This document shows positions 9,320-19,060 of a stretch of DNA of 64,000 bases, piece after piece (within the stretch, counting starts at the first letter, position 1; each line of letters opens with the position of its first letter). The DNA lies in contig JAEEIJ010000058.1 in NCBI GenBank assembly GCA_016281315.1, positions 1 through 64,000 of the forward strand. The letters run 5' to 3'. The position numbers and the translations under genes were made by a program. Below the pieces are notes generated by a model, which ran no database searches, was not told where the DNA came from, and saw nothing but the letters and a program-made list of their open reading frames with translations. Source of the stretch: Bacteroidales bacterium. GTDB lineage: Bacteria; Bacteroidota; Bacteroidia; Bacteroidales; UBA932.

Positions 9320-9885
9320 CGCTGATAGTCAATTACTTCCTGCGCCGTGGCCAGGTGGCCCAGCGCGGCATATTTTTCAATCCGTTCGAATTCGGCCTTC
9401 AGGCGGTCCAGGCGGATGCCCCAGCCGCTGTCTACGAACCAGTTCAGGTTACGCACCGGCGCATTGTACAGGATGATGCCGCTCCCGGTATCCAGCACCT
9501 GCCGGAGGAACGTTAGGTAGGCGCGGTACTGATGCTCGTGCGAGGCCACCAGGGCCAGGCGCTTCCAGCCGTTCTCCATCGCCATCCGGACTACCTCCAC
9601 GGCCTGTTCCCGGGTGTGCTGGGAGACGGCCTCGTGGATGAGGTCCTTCTCTGGAACGCCCTGCTTGAGGATGAACGGCGCCACCTCTTCATAGGGGAAG
9701 GAGCCGTAGTCCTTGTCGATGATGTTGCCGCTGAAGATGATGCGGTCCACCTGGCCGCGCTTGTAGAGGTCCACCGCCTTCTGGAAACGGAAGAAGCCGT
9801 CGCCCTCCAGGAGGATGGCGGCGTCTGAGTGTTCCAGGCAATCGTTGTCTACGATGGCGAGGATGAGTTCCCTGTCCGTAATCAT
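9283..9885 (-). CDS. YdcF/ElyC-like (DUF218) protein
   Basis: DAAILLEGDGFFRFQKAVDLYKRGQVDRIIFSG pattern. Confidence 0.75.
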   Translation of the reverse strand: MITDRELILAIVDNDCLEHSDAAILLEGDGFFRFQKAVDLYKRGQVDRIIFSGNIIDKDYGSFPYEEVAPFILKQGVPEKDLIHEAVSQHTREQAVEVVRMAMENGWKRLALVASHEHQYRAYLTFLRQVLDTGSGIILYNAPVRNLNWFVDSGWGIRLDRLKAEFERIEKYAALGHLATAQEVIDYQRWKESLLGKSLD

Positions 9886-9888
9886 TCG

Positions 9889-10950
9889 CTAAAGGTCTTC
9901 CCAGAAAATCGGATCCCGTGCAGGGATGTCCTTGTTGACGGTTTTGCCGATGATGGTTTTGCGGAACTTGGGCGGAATGCCGAGGGCGGGACGCAGCACG
10001 TCTACATCGGCCTCGGTTATCACCTGCCCCTTCCTGAGGTCCCGCTTGGCATACAGACAGCGGCGCTGGACGAAGACGGTCTCCCCTTCCTCGGCCACCA
10101 CTTCCTTGCGGGTGCTGCCCATTGCGCGCTCCACCTCCCGGATGCTGTCCACCATAAACTTGAACTCATCCGGCTCCATCGAATGCGGATGGTCCGGGCC
10201 TTTGTCGTGCTTGTTCAGGGTGAAATGCTTCTCGATTACGCGGCCGCCCAGCACCACGGAAGCCAGGGCCACCACGTGGCCCGGCGAGTGATCCGAATAG
10301 CCGGTGAGGCAACCGAAAGCGCTCTGGTAGGTCTTGAGGACGTTCACGTTGGCGCTGTCGATCTTGGACGGATAGTTGGTGATGCACTGCATCAGGACCA
10401 GGTCCTTGTTGCCGGTCTTTTCGATGGCGCGCACGGCCTCGTCGATTTCCGACATCGTGGCGTCGCCGGTGGCCAGCATCACGGGAAGGCCCTTGGCGGC
10501 GGTGTACTCCAGCATTTCCAGCCAGGTGATTTCACCGGAGCCGATCTTGATGAAGGGCACGTTCATATCGGCGCACAGGTCCACGGCCTCCTTGAAATAG
10601 GGTGAGGTGGAGAAGTGAATGCCCACCTGCTTGCAGTAATCGGCCACCTCCTGGTGCCATTCCACGGGGAATTCCACGTCCTTGAAGACCTCCGTCACGG
10701 TGCGGCCCCAGGAGCCGTGCACCCCGTGCAGGGTCATCTTGGAGAATCCGCCCTCGGAGACGATGCTCTCCGCCTTGAAGGTCTGGAACTTGGCGCAGTC
10801 CGCGCCGGCTTCCTTGGCCGCGTCGATGAGGCGCTTGGCCTTGTCCAGGCTGCCGTCGAAGTTGCCGCCGATTTCCGCGATGAAATAGGTGGGATAGTCC
10901 GGGCCGATCATCCGGTCCCCGATCTTGATGTTTTGGTTGAATGCTAACAT
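9889..10950 (-). CDS. NeuB/SpsE-family sialic-acid-type synthase with C-terminal SAF domain
   Basis: FIAEIGGNFDGSLDKAKRLIDAAKEAGADCAKFQTF; YSDHSPGHVVALASVVLGGRVIEKHFTL. Confidence 0.9.
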   Translation of the reverse strand: MLAFNQNIKIGDRMIGPDYPTYFIAEIGGNFDGSLDKAKRLIDAAKEAGADCAKFQTFKAESIVSEGGFSKMTLHGVHGSWGRTVTEVFKDVEFPVEWHQEVADYCKQVGIHFSTSPYFKEAVDLCADMNVPFIKIGSGEITWLEMLEYTAAKGLPVMLATGDATMSEIDEAVRAIEKTGNKDLVLMQCITNYPSKIDSANVNVLKTYQSAFGCLTGYSDHSPGHVVALASVVLGGRVIEKHFTLNKHDKGPDHPHSMEPDEFKFMVDSIREVERAMGSTRKEVVAEEGETVFVQRRCLYAKRDLRKGQVITEADVDVLRPALGIPPKFRKTIIGKTVNKDIPARDPIFWEDL

Positions 10951-10959
10951 ATGTGGCTG

Positions 10960-12138
10960 TTATCTTTGAAATTCGTCGATGGTCTTGTGCAGAATCTCGG
11001 CCTGCGCCTTGCACTCGTCCAGATTCCAGTAATTGGTCTTGAGCTGGATCATCCGCAGCTGGAGATACTCGGAATTGGGGCAGAGGCCCGGCTCATAGGA
11101 CTGCCAGATGCCCGGCTGGGCGTGCACGATATTCTGGAAAGCGGGCTCCTGGTAGGAGAGCTTCCAGGCCGCATAATAGGGATCGCCGCCGTTCTTCTGG
11201 AAGAGGTCGCGGAACGCGTACCAGTCCTTCTGAGGGTTGTCCGTATTGAGCACGCAGCAATAGGTCCAGTAGGAAGGATCGCAGCCTTCGGGGGCCTTTT
11301 CAGGAATGAGGAGGTTCTGCCCCTGGACGGCTTCGTCGAAGATTTTCGCGCAGGCCTTGAAGTTCGCCACCAGTTCGTCCGAGCGCTCGAGCTGACCCAG
11401 CGCGCAGGCGGCCTGGAGTTCCGACATCCTGTAGTTGAAGCCCACGCTCACGTGGCGGAAATACGCCGGATCCTGAATGTCATTGCGGGTAATCTTCTGC
11501 TTGGTGGCGCCTACGCTGCCGTAGCCCAGGCAGCCGAAGCGGCGGGCTTCGTCGGCCAGTTCCAGGTTGTCCGTAAGGAGCATACCGCCCTCACCCGTGG
11601 TGAGGTGCTTGGAGGCCTGGAAGCTGAAACTGGAGATATCCCCGAAGGTGCCCACCAGCCGGCCTTTATACCTGGCGCCGAAGGCCTCTGCGTTGTCCTC
11701 AATCAGGTAGAGACCGTGCTTTTTGCAAATCTCCAGAATCTTATCGTAGTCCGGGCAGAAGCCGTAGAGGGCCACCGTCATCACGGCCCTGGTCTTGGGC
11801 GTAATGCATTTTTCGATGCTTTCGGCCGATATCTGGAAGGTCTCGCGGTCGCTGTCCGCAAAAACGGGATTCACGCCGGCCATCACGATGCCGAAGGAAG
11901 AACTGGCCATCGTGAGAGCGGGGGCGATCACCTCCTCACCCGGCTTGATGCCCAGGGCGGCGACGGCCGTATGCAGGGTGGCCGTACCATTGCTGCTGCC
12001 GATGGCATACTTCATCCCGAACTTTTGGGCGAACTCCTTTTCCAGCCGGGTATTGAAAACCGAATTCTTGGACGTTGCAAAGGCATTGTCCAGGGCCTCG
12101 TTCACATATTTTCTCTCTAAATCGGAAATACGATCCAT
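10960..12138 (-). CDS. DegT/DnrJ/EryC1/StrS family aminotransferase
   Basis: GSSNGTATLHTAVAALGIKPGEEVIAPALT; SSFSFQASKHLTTGEGG PLP-Lys motif. Confidence 0.9.
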   Translation of the reverse strand: MDRISDLERKYVNEALDNAFATSKNSVFNTRLEKEFAQKFGMKYAIGSSNGTATLHTAVAALGIKPGEEVIAPALTMASSSFGIVMAGVNPVFADSDRETFQISAESIEKCITPKTRAVMTVALYGFCPDYDKILEICKKHGLYLIEDNAEAFGARYKGRLVGTFGDISSFSFQASKHLTTGEGGMLLTDNLELADEARRFGCLGYGSVGATKQKITRNDIQDPAYFRHVSVGFNYRMSELQAACALGQLERSDELVANFKACAKIFDEAVQGQNLLIPEKAPEGCDPSYWTYCCVLNTDNPQKDWYAFRDLFQKNGGDPYYAAWKLSYQEPAFQNIVHAQPGIWQSYEPGLCPNSEYLQLRMIQLKTNYWNLDECKAQAEILHKTIDEFQR

Positions 12139-12146
12139 ATCTTGGG

Positions 12147-12881
12147 TTATTTATACATTGCACTTCTTTCCACCTCGCTGTTGATGCGGGCGATTTCCGG
12201 ATGGGCTTTCAGGATGTCCAGGATTTCCCCCATCAGGAGGATGCCCTTCCTGGAAGGGTCGCGGTGGGCGTAAACGGCCTTCACCATCTCGTAATCCGCC
12301 TCCTTGTCGATGGTCCAGCGGAGGGCCGAGAGGTTCTCCGCGCACTGGACGTTCCCGATTTTGAACAGTTCCGGGTGATGGTAAATGTACTGCGTCACGT
12401 GCTCGCGCTCAAAGGCGGTTTCGGCCTCCTTTTCGCTCCTTTCAAGGGCCGATGCGAGGAAAGCCTCGCAGTCCAGCCCCTCCGGGAAGGAGGGCGGGAG
12501 GTTGTTCGTCACGTGGTCGTAGCCTTCGCCCGTGAGTTTGCCGATGACGGCGTCAATCACCGCCGGCTCCTTGAAGGGATCATCGGCCGTAATGCGCACG
12601 ACCACATCCGAGGGGAAGGCCTTGGAGGCGCTGTAATAGCGGTTGAGCACGTCTTCCTCGCTGCCGCGGAAGCAGGCCACGCCGCTCTCCCGGCACCAGT
12701 TTTCGATGGCGTCATCCTTGGGGGAAACCGTGGTGGCGACGATAATCTTGTCGATGCGCCTGGCGTAGAGGAGACGGTCCACCACGTGCCACAGCAGCGG
12801 CTTGCCGTCGATGAGGGCGAAAACCTTGCCCGGGAAGCGCGTGGAACCGCAGCGCGCCTGGATGATTGCATTTACTTTCAT
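12147..12881 (-). CDS. SpsF-like / acylneuraminate cytidylyltransferase family protein
   Basis: MKVNAIIQARCGSTRFPGKVF; start trimmed to internal Met with promoter box immediately upstream. Confidence 0.85.
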   Translation of the reverse strand: MKVNAIIQARCGSTRFPGKVFALIDGKPLLWHVVDRLLYARRIDKIIVATTVSPKDDAIENWCRESGVACFRGSEEDVLNRYYSASKAFPSDVVVRITADDPFKEPAVIDAVIGKLTGEGYDHVTNNLPPSFPEGLDCEAFLASALERSEKEAETAFEREHVTQYIYHHPELFKIGNVQCAENLSALRWTIDKEADYEMVKAVYAHRDPSRKGILLMGEILDILKAHPEIARINSEVERSAMYK

Positions 12882-12941
12882 ACAAATCACAAATATACTA
12901 AAATCCACGGAAAATTCAAGAATATGGCGTATCTTTGCCGT
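12882..12941. promoter_or_regulatory. Divergent Bacteroidetes-type promoter pair (SpsF-like / waaA)
   Basis: TATCTTTG (+) 5-10 nt before waaA ATG; TATATTTG (-) about 10 nt before the SpsF-like ATG. Confidence 0.6.
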
Positions 12942-14129
12942 ATGAACACCGAGAAACTGAAACTGTTCTTCCAGGGCCGCAAGGGGCTCCTTTCAAAGAT
13001 CGAGGCGGCCGTCAAGGGCCACGACGACATCATCTGGTTCCACGTTCCCTCCTACGGGGAATTCGAAGAAGCCCGTCCGGTCATCGAGGCCACCCGGCGC
13101 CGCTACCCGGAGCGGAAGATCCTTCTCACCTTCTTCTCCCCCACCGGCTACATCCCCCTGCAGCACTACGACAAAGTGGACTGGGTGTTCTACATCCCGC
13201 TGGACACGCCCTGGGATATGAAACGCTTCCTGGACGCCGTCCGCCCCGCCCGCGCCATCTTTACCATAACGGACTTCTGGCCCGTGATGATGAATATGCT
13301 CCGGCGCCGGAAGATCCCCACCTACATTATGTCCGTGCACGTGGAGCCGGATTCCTACCACCTCAGCTGGTGGGACTTCAACTACCGGCAGATTATGCGG
13401 AATTGCTACGACTGCGTGCTGGTGCGGGACCAGATGAGCTACGACGTCCTCACCAAGCTGGGCGTCCCCCGGGTGAAAATCACCGGAGACCCGCGCATCG
13501 ACCGCGTGGCCGATATCCTCAAGGAACCCTGGAGCAACTCCGTAGTGGAGGCCTGGAGCGGCGGAAAAAAGGTCTTTATGGCCGGCAGCACCTTCCCGGC
13601 GGAAGACGGAATGATGCTGGAGATCGCCAACGCCCACCCGGAGGCGAAATTCCTCATCATCCCCCACGAGACGGATCCCAAAGAGGCCGATGACATCGTC
13701 GCCGGAGCCAGGCACGGCGCCGTCAAGTATACGGACTTCGTGGGCAAGGAGGCCGATGAAAAGCTTCTGAACGCGCAGATCCTCATCGTGAACACCGTGG
13801 GAATGCTCGCCCGCCTGTACCGCTACGGCTACGCCGCGCTCATCGGCGGCGGTTTCACCGACAATATGCCCCACAGCGTAGTGGAACCGGCCGTTTTCGG
13901 GATGCCCATCACCTTCGGCCCGGTCTACGGACGCGAGTCCCACTGCCGCAACCTTACGGCCCTGGGCGGCGCCTTCCCCGTGAATGACAAGGAAGAGCTG
14001 AAGGCGTTCTACGAGAAATGCGCGACGGATACGGCCTTCGTGGAAAAGGCCGCCGAAATCACGCGCGAATACTGCCGCCGCTCCACGGGCGCGACGGAGG
14101 TCATCGTAGATACCATTTTCGGGGATTAA
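12942..14129 (+). CDS. waaA: 3-deoxy-D-manno-octulosonic acid transferase
   Basis: LLTFFSPTGY, YSHMSVHVEP-like segment, GGGFTDNMPHSVVEPAVFGMPITFGP. Confidence 0.9.
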   Translation: MNTEKLKLFFQGRKGLLSKIEAAVKGHDDIIWFHVPSYGEFEEARPVIEATRRRYPERKILLTFFSPTGYIPLQHYDKVDWVFYIPLDTPWDMKRFLDAVRPARAIFTITDFWPVMMNMLRRRKIPTYIMSVHVEPDSYHLSWWDFNYRQIMRNCYDCVLVRDQMSYDVLTKLGVPRVKITGDPRIDRVADILKEPWSNSVVEAWSGGKKVFMAGSTFPAEDGMMLEIANAHPEAKFLIIPHETDPKEADDIVAGARHGAVKYTDFVGKEADEKLLNAQILIVNTVGMLARLYRYGYAALIGGGFTDNMPHSVVEPAVFGMPITFGPVYGRESHCRNLTALGGAFPVNDKEELKAFYEKCATDTAFVEKAAEITREYCRRSTGATEVIVDTIFGD

Positions 14130-15739
14130 AGCCCGTAGGCCCGGATTTCCCAGAAGGAATTCTCATTCGTGAAGGAGCCGCAGTCCTGCAGCCCCAGCGC
14201 TTCGGCGTTTTCGATGGGCAGGGCCGATAAGATATAGTCGCAGCCGAGGGCCTTCAAAGCCTCCGTGTCAATGCTGAGTTCGTGCACGCGCGCGCCCCAG
14301 TCCTTCCCCCAGAGGAAGTTGAGTCCGAGTTCGGAGCTGAAAAGATAGCAGCGGGAGCCCCAGTCGCAGAAATAGGCCTTGAGTTCCGGGGACTTATCCA
14401 GCTCTCCCTGAATCACCTGCTGGAAACGATGCTTATAGCTGAGCGGGTAGGACGCATAGTAGCCGTCCACCGTATAGATACCGTTGTATTCCGGAATGGC
14501 GGGCTGCATTCCCAGGCAGGCTACCTTCTTCCCTTCCAGGTCTAAATCGGCCTTCACCCGGTCCATCAGGGCCGTGTCGTAATACTGCGCGAAAGACGGG
14601 GTGTCCAGCAGCCCCAGGTGTTTCGCGAGGTTATTGCGCAGATGCACGTCGAAGGCCAAGGAGAAAACCAGCATCGAGAGCACAACGAGCCATTTCGCCC
14701 ATCTGGCGGAAAGCTCGCAGAGCACCACCCCCAGCAGCGTGTAGGCCAGCGCCGGATAGAGGAAATAGAAGCGGTCGCACTGGAAGCCGAAGCGGATGAG
14801 GAAAGCGTTCAGCAGCACCCCCAGGAGCATCAGCCCCAGGAAAAACAGCGTCACATTGCGCAGGGAGGCGTATTTCACCTCATAGCGGGACAGCACGAAG
14901 AAGAGCACCACCGGCAGGATGGCGAGGCACGCTCCCGCGTGGTACTGGCCGATGAGAAATGCGCTCAGCGAGGTTCCGAGCGATGCCCAGAAGGAGGTCT
15001 GGGCGAACTCCGCGCGGTGCGATATTTCGGCCGCGCCGGAAGGGCTCAGGAAGGTGGCGAAGAGCTGCCAGTTGAGCCCCACATAGAGGGCGGAAAGGAC
15101 AAACAGGCCGATGAAAGGCCACCAGGGGAACTTCTTGAAGTTCAGCCACTTGATCAGGATGAGCAGGGCCAGCGCCACACAGGCGAACACCCCGCTCAGA
15201 ACCAGCGAGGAGAAGAACGCGTAATAGGCGATCAGCAGCAGCGCCGGCAGCACGTGCCTCCCCTCCTGCAGCCAGGCGAAGCCCAGCAGAAGGAGCGGCA
15301 CCCCGGCCGACGAAATCCCGTAATCCGGATAGAACGGCACCAGGGCGAAAAGGATGGCGGCCGTGAAGGCGGCACCCAAAGAACCACGTCCCTTGATCAC
15401 GTAACCTGTCAGGAGGAAAAACAGGCCCAGGAAGGCCGTCAATTTGATGAGGACGAGGTTTGCGATGATGGCCCAGAAAGTGGGCAGGAAGGCATACAGC
15501 AGCACACGGAGGTTCCAGGGCGAGCCCGCCGAAGCCCGGTCGATGCCGCAGAGGATGGGAAGGTCTCCATCGGCCTCGAAAAGGCCTCCGCCGAGTTTCA
15601 TCGACTGGATGTGGGCCACGTTCGAGTCCAGGAAATCGTGCACCTGAATGAAGGACCCGTCCCCCCAGATGAGGTTGGGAAGGAAGTACAGGCCCAGGAT
15701 CAGAATGCCGGCCAGGATATATCCCAGGCGCGATTTCAT
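14126..15739 (-). CDS. Polytopic membrane protein (DUF6044-like)
   Basis: Many TM segments, WGDGSFIQVHDFLDSNVAH start. Confidence 0.7.
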   Translation of the reverse strand: MKSRLGYILAGILILGLYFLPNLIWGDGSFIQVHDFLDSNVAHIQSMKLGGGLFEADGDLPILCGIDRASAGSPWNLRVLLYAFLPTFWAIIANLVLIKLTAFLGLFFLLTGYVIKGRGSLGAAFTAAILFALVPFYPDYGISSAGVPLLLLGFAWLQEGRHVLPALLLIAYYAFFSSLVLSGVFACVALALLILIKWLNFKKFPWWPFIGLFVLSALYVGLNWQLFATFLSPSGAAEISHRAEFAQTSFWASLGTSLSAFLIGQYHAGACLAILPVVLFFVLSRYEVKYASLRNVTLFFLGLMLLGVLLNAFLIRFGFQCDRFYFLYPALAYTLLGVVLCELSARWAKWLVVLSMLVFSLAFDVHLRNNLAKHLGLLDTPSFAQYYDTALMDRVKADLDLEGKKVACLGMQPAIPEYNGIYTVDGYYASYPLSYKHRFQQVIQGELDKSPELKAYFCDWGSRCYLFSSELGLNFLWGKDWGARVHELSIDTEALKALGCDYILSALPIENAEALGLQDCGSFTNENSFWEIRAYGL

Positions 15740-16860
15740 CCTTTGATGACGCTACAGATTTCGTCCACCTGGCTCAGTTCCAGGTCATAGTAGAGCGGGA
15801 GGCGCACCAGGCAGTCGGCATAGCGGTCGCATTCGGGAAGTTCCCGGCCGTCGTGCCGGGGCGTATAGTACGGACTGCTGTGCAGGCTCAGGTAGTGGAA
15901 TACCGCCAGGATGCCGTTGTCCTTGAGGCGCTGGATAAGGGCGCTGCGCTCCTCCAGGCTGTGGCACACCAGATAGAACATATGCGCGTTGTTGGTGGCA
16001 TACTCCGGCAGGTCCGGAAGCGTGAAGCGGCCTTCATCGGCCAGGGGCTTCAGGAGTTCAAAATAGCGTTCCCAAAGGGCCTTGCGCTTGGCCTGGATCA
16101 CGTCCATCCGCTCGAGCTGGGCCCACAGGAAGGCGGCGATCACCTCGCTGGGCAGGAAACTGGAGCCGATGTCCACCCACCCGTACTTGTTCACCTCTCC
16201 GCGGAAGAATTCAGCCCGGTTGGTGCCCTTCTCCCAGAGTATTTCGGCCCGGCGGATAAAGCGCTCGTCGTTGATGCATAAGGCACCCCCTTCCCCGGAG
16301 ATGATGTTCTTGGTCTCGTGGAAGGAGAAGGCGGCGAGGTGGCCGATAGAGCCTAACGGCCGGCCCTTGTAATAGGAGTCGATGGCCTGGGCGGCGTCCT
16401 CCACCACCAGGAGCTTGTGTTTATCGGCAATCTCCATAATCCGGTCCATATCGCAGGCGACGCCGGCATAGTGCACCGGGACGATGACCTTCGTGCGGGG
16501 CGTGATGAGCGCCTCGATCTGTTCCGCGTCCAGATTCGGGTTCCGGCGCATCGAATCGGCAAAGACGATCTTCGCTCCCGCACGGACAAAGGCCAGCGCC
16601 GAAGAGACGAAGGTGTAGCTGGGCACGATGACCTCGTCGCCGGGCTGGATGTCGCACAGCAGGGCGCACATCTCCAGCGCATCCGTGCAGCTGGTGGTGA
16701 GGAGGCACTTCCTGAACCCGTAACGCTCCTCCAGGAAGGCCTGGCAGCGTTTGGTGAACTCCCCGTTGCCGGAGAGCTTGCCCTTGGAGACGGCCTCGTA
16801 CATATAATGGGCCTCCTTGCCGGTGAGGTGGGGCCTGTTGAAATCGATTCTGTAACTCAC
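15736..16860 (-). CDS. DegT/WecE-like sugar aminotransferase (GTG start likely)
   Basis: TSCTDALEMCALLCDIQPGDEVIVPSYTFVSSALAF; AAFSFHETKNIISGEGGAL; overlap with next gene supports the GTG start. Confidence 0.9.
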   Translation of the reverse strand: MSYRIDFNRPHLTGKEAHYMYEAVSKGKLSGNGEFTKRCQAFLEERYGFRKCLLTTSCTDALEMCALLCDIQPGDEVIVPSYTFVSSALAFVRAGAKIVFADSMRRNPNLDAEQIEALITPRTKVIVPVHYAGVACDMDRIMEIADKHKLLVVEDAAQAIDSYYKGRPLGSIGHLAAFSFHETKNIISGEGGALCINDERFIRRAEILWEKGTNRAEFFRGEVNKYGWVDIGSSFLPSEVIAAFLWAQLERMDVIQAKRKALWERYFELLKPLADEGRFTLPDLPEYATNNAHMFYLVCHSLEERSALIQRLKDNGILAVFHYLSLHSSPYYTPRHDGRELPECDRYADCLVRLPLYYDLELSQVDEICSVIKG

Positions 16861-17189
16861 GCGAAAAAGATTAGGATACCAACAAGTATGATCGCTATGG
16901 AAGCCGCCTTCTTCCAGTTCAGGCGTTCCTTGAAGCAAAGATACGACAAAACGGGGACAAACAGATAACTCAGGCTCTCCAGAATGCTCACTTCTTTTAC
17001 CTGGATGCCCTTGGAGAGGGCCCAGACGTTCACCACCAGCGAGAGCCCCAGCAGCGCATAACCGCCGATTACCCAGGGATTCAGATACTCCTTGAGGAAA
17101 CTCCCGTGCGGTTGCGACGCGCCTTTTTTCAGCAGCATCTGCGCCACCGAAGCCGTGAAAACGCTCAATATGACAACCAGATAGAACAT
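16857..17189 (-). CDS. Small EamA/DMT-type transporter subunit
   Basis: 110 aa from MFYLVVILSVF; four hydrophobic segments. Confidence 0.75.
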   Translation of the reverse strand: MFYLVVILSVFTASVAQMLLKKGASQPHGSFLKEYLNPWVIGGYALLGLSLVVNVWALSKGIQVKEVSILESLSYLFVPVLSYLCFKERLNWKKAASIAIILVGILIFFA

Positions 17190-17530
17190 CACGACTTGGC
17201 GTTTAGGGCGATGCCTCCGATAATGAGGGCGGCGCCGATGATATTGGTGACCGTAATCGCCTCCCCGAAGAAGATGAAGGACAGGATGAGGATGAAGATC
17301 AGGGAGGTCCCCTTGAACATATAGGCGTCGCTCACTGGCATCCTTTTCAGGATCTGCTGCCAGAGCACCGCATAGACGCCCAGTACCGCCACCGCCCCGG
17401 CCAGATAGAGCAGATAGGGCCAGGAGAGGAACGGATGGCCCGACGCCGTCTTGGTAAAGAGCGACGTACAGGCGTAAATCAGGTTTACGCCCACCAGGGC
17501 CAGCCATATGCGGTAAGGGGTCTTTCCCAT
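17189..17530 (-). CDS. Small EamA/DMT-type transporter subunit
   Basis: 113 aa; FIFFGEAITVTNIIGAALIIGGIALN; overlaps neighbour. Confidence 0.75.
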   Translation of the reverse strand: MGKTPYRIWLALVGVNLIYACTSLFTKTASGHPFLSWPYLLYLAGAVAVLGVYAVLWQQILKRMPVSDAYMFKGTSLIFILILSFIFFGEAITVTNIIGAALIIGGIALNAKS

Positions 17531-17531
17531 C

Positions 17532-18470
17532 TTACTCTACATTCAGCGTTTCCCGGACGATATAGGACGGAAATCCTTTCACCTGGTCGAAGATTTTGCC
17601 GATGTAAAGGCCCAGGACGCCCACGACCAGCAGGATGAGCCCGCCCACGAACCAGATGGAGAACACCGTGGTCGTGTAGCCGGACAGGGTGATGATGCCC
17701 GCCAGCTTGGCGATGAAGTTGTACAGGGCCAGCAGGAACGACACCACGGACATCGTAAAGCCCAGGGCGACAGCCATCCGCAGGGGTTTGTTCGTGCGGG
17801 AGATGATGACTTCATAGGCCGATTTGAAGAGTTTTCCCAGCGTGTAGCTGCTCTTCCCTTCGGCCCGCGGCGCCTGCTCGGTGTCGAAATAGGCCTTCTT
17901 GAAGCCGAAGGACTCGATTTCCGGCCGGAAGGAACGGGTGAACGACGGGATGCCGTTGTACACCTGGATGACCTTACGGGAGAAGATGCCGAAATTGGAC
18001 ACGGCGGGGTCCGACTTGGCGCCGCTCAACAGGTCGAACGCCAAGTGGAACGCTACGGAAGAGAAGCGCTTCCACCAGCCCACGTTCTTGACGATGCGGC
18101 GGGCGATGACGATGTCGTAGCCTTCCTGCGCCTTGGCATACAGGTCCGGGATGCGCTCCGGCACATCCTGCAGGTCGCAGTCCATCACCACCACCCAGTC
18201 GCCCTTGGCATAGGCCAGGCCGGCCGTGATGGCGTACTGCTGCCCGAAATTGCGGCTCAGGTTCACGCCCTTGACGTGCCCGTCGGCCTCACATTCCTTC
18301 ACGATGGCTTCCCAGGAAGCGTCCGGCGAACCGTCGCACACCAGGACGATCTCGTAATCCCCGGTGAGGGTCTTTACGCTCTCCCGGATGCGCGTCACCA
18401 GTTCGTGCACCATATTCTCCGCCCGGTAGACGGGGGATACGACGGAAATCTTCGCTTTGTCGTTTTTCAT
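17532..18470 (-). CDS. Family 2 glycosyltransferase (GtrB/DPM1-like) with C-terminal TM helices
   Basis: KISVVSPVYRAENMVHELVTRI; VVVMDCDLQDVPE. Confidence 0.9.
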   Translation of the reverse strand: MKNDKAKISVVSPVYRAENMVHELVTRIRESVKTLTGDYEIVLVCDGSPDASWEAIVKECEADGHVKGVNLSRNFGQQYAITAGLAYAKGDWVVVMDCDLQDVPERIPDLYAKAQEGYDIVIARRIVKNVGWWKRFSSVAFHLAFDLLSGAKSDPAVSNFGIFSRKVIQVYNGIPSFTRSFRPEIESFGFKKAYFDTEQAPRAEGKSSYTLGKLFKSAYEVIISRTNKPLRMAVALGFTMSVVSFLLALYNFIAKLAGIITLSGYTTTVFSIWFVGGLILLVVGVLGLYIGKIFDQVKGFPSYIVRETLNVE

Positions 18471-18473
18471 CGC

Positions 18474-19055
18474 TTAAAAATGTTTCGTCCAATCCATTGC
18501 GTCGATGATGGCCTTGCGCTCATCCGTGGGCTTCTGCCGCTCGCCCACCTTGCGGGCGGGGCTTCCCACGTAAATGCCCCAGGGCTCCAGGTCCTTGTTC
18601 ACGAAGGCGTTGGAACCCACCACGGCGCCTTCCCCGATGGTGACGCCCGGCATAATGACAGCATTTGCGCCGATGTAGGAATCGTTCTCCAGCACAATGT
18701 CACCGTAGTCCGTGCCGCGGGTTTCCTCCGGCAGGAATTCGTTGGTGTAATAGCCGTTGAACTTATAGGTGGAAGTGAGCAGTTTGGCGCCGGGTCCCAC
18801 GAAGCAGCGGTCCCCGATGGTGCACTTGGCGCCGCCCTCGATGATGACCTGCCAGGTGATGAAGCTGTACTTCCCGATCTTGATGGGGCCCAGGCCATCC
18901 ACATAGGCGAAGTCGAAGATGCGGCTGTTGTCGTCGATCTCGATGTTCTCCGCCCGCACGATCTTAGCCAGGGGATACAGTTTCACGTTCTCGCCGCAGT
19001 ATTTCAGGCGGGGGCGGGCGTTGTCGCCCATCATTTCCATCATACCGATTTCCAT
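18474..19055 (-). CDS. Left-handed beta-helix acyltransferase
   Basis: Hexapeptide repeats ...GANAVIMPGVTIGEGAVVGSNAFVNKDLEPWGIYVGSPARKV. Confidence 0.9.
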   Translation of the reverse strand: MEIGMMEMMGDNARPRLKYCGENVKLYPLAKIVRAENIEIDDNSRIFDFAYVDGLGPIKIGKYSFITWQVIIEGGAKCTIGDRCFVGPGAKLLTSTYKFNGYYTNEFLPEETRGTDYGDIVLENDSYIGANAVIMPGVTIGEGAVVGSNAFVNKDLEPWGIYVGSPARKVGERQKPTDERKAIIDAMDWTKHF

Positions 19056-19060
19056 ATCAG

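Noticed and set aside
12075-14129. 684-aa ORF as annotated in the ORF track
   Set aside because: First about 290 aa are antisense to the aminotransferase and SpsF-like genes; the real gene is waaA starting at 12942.
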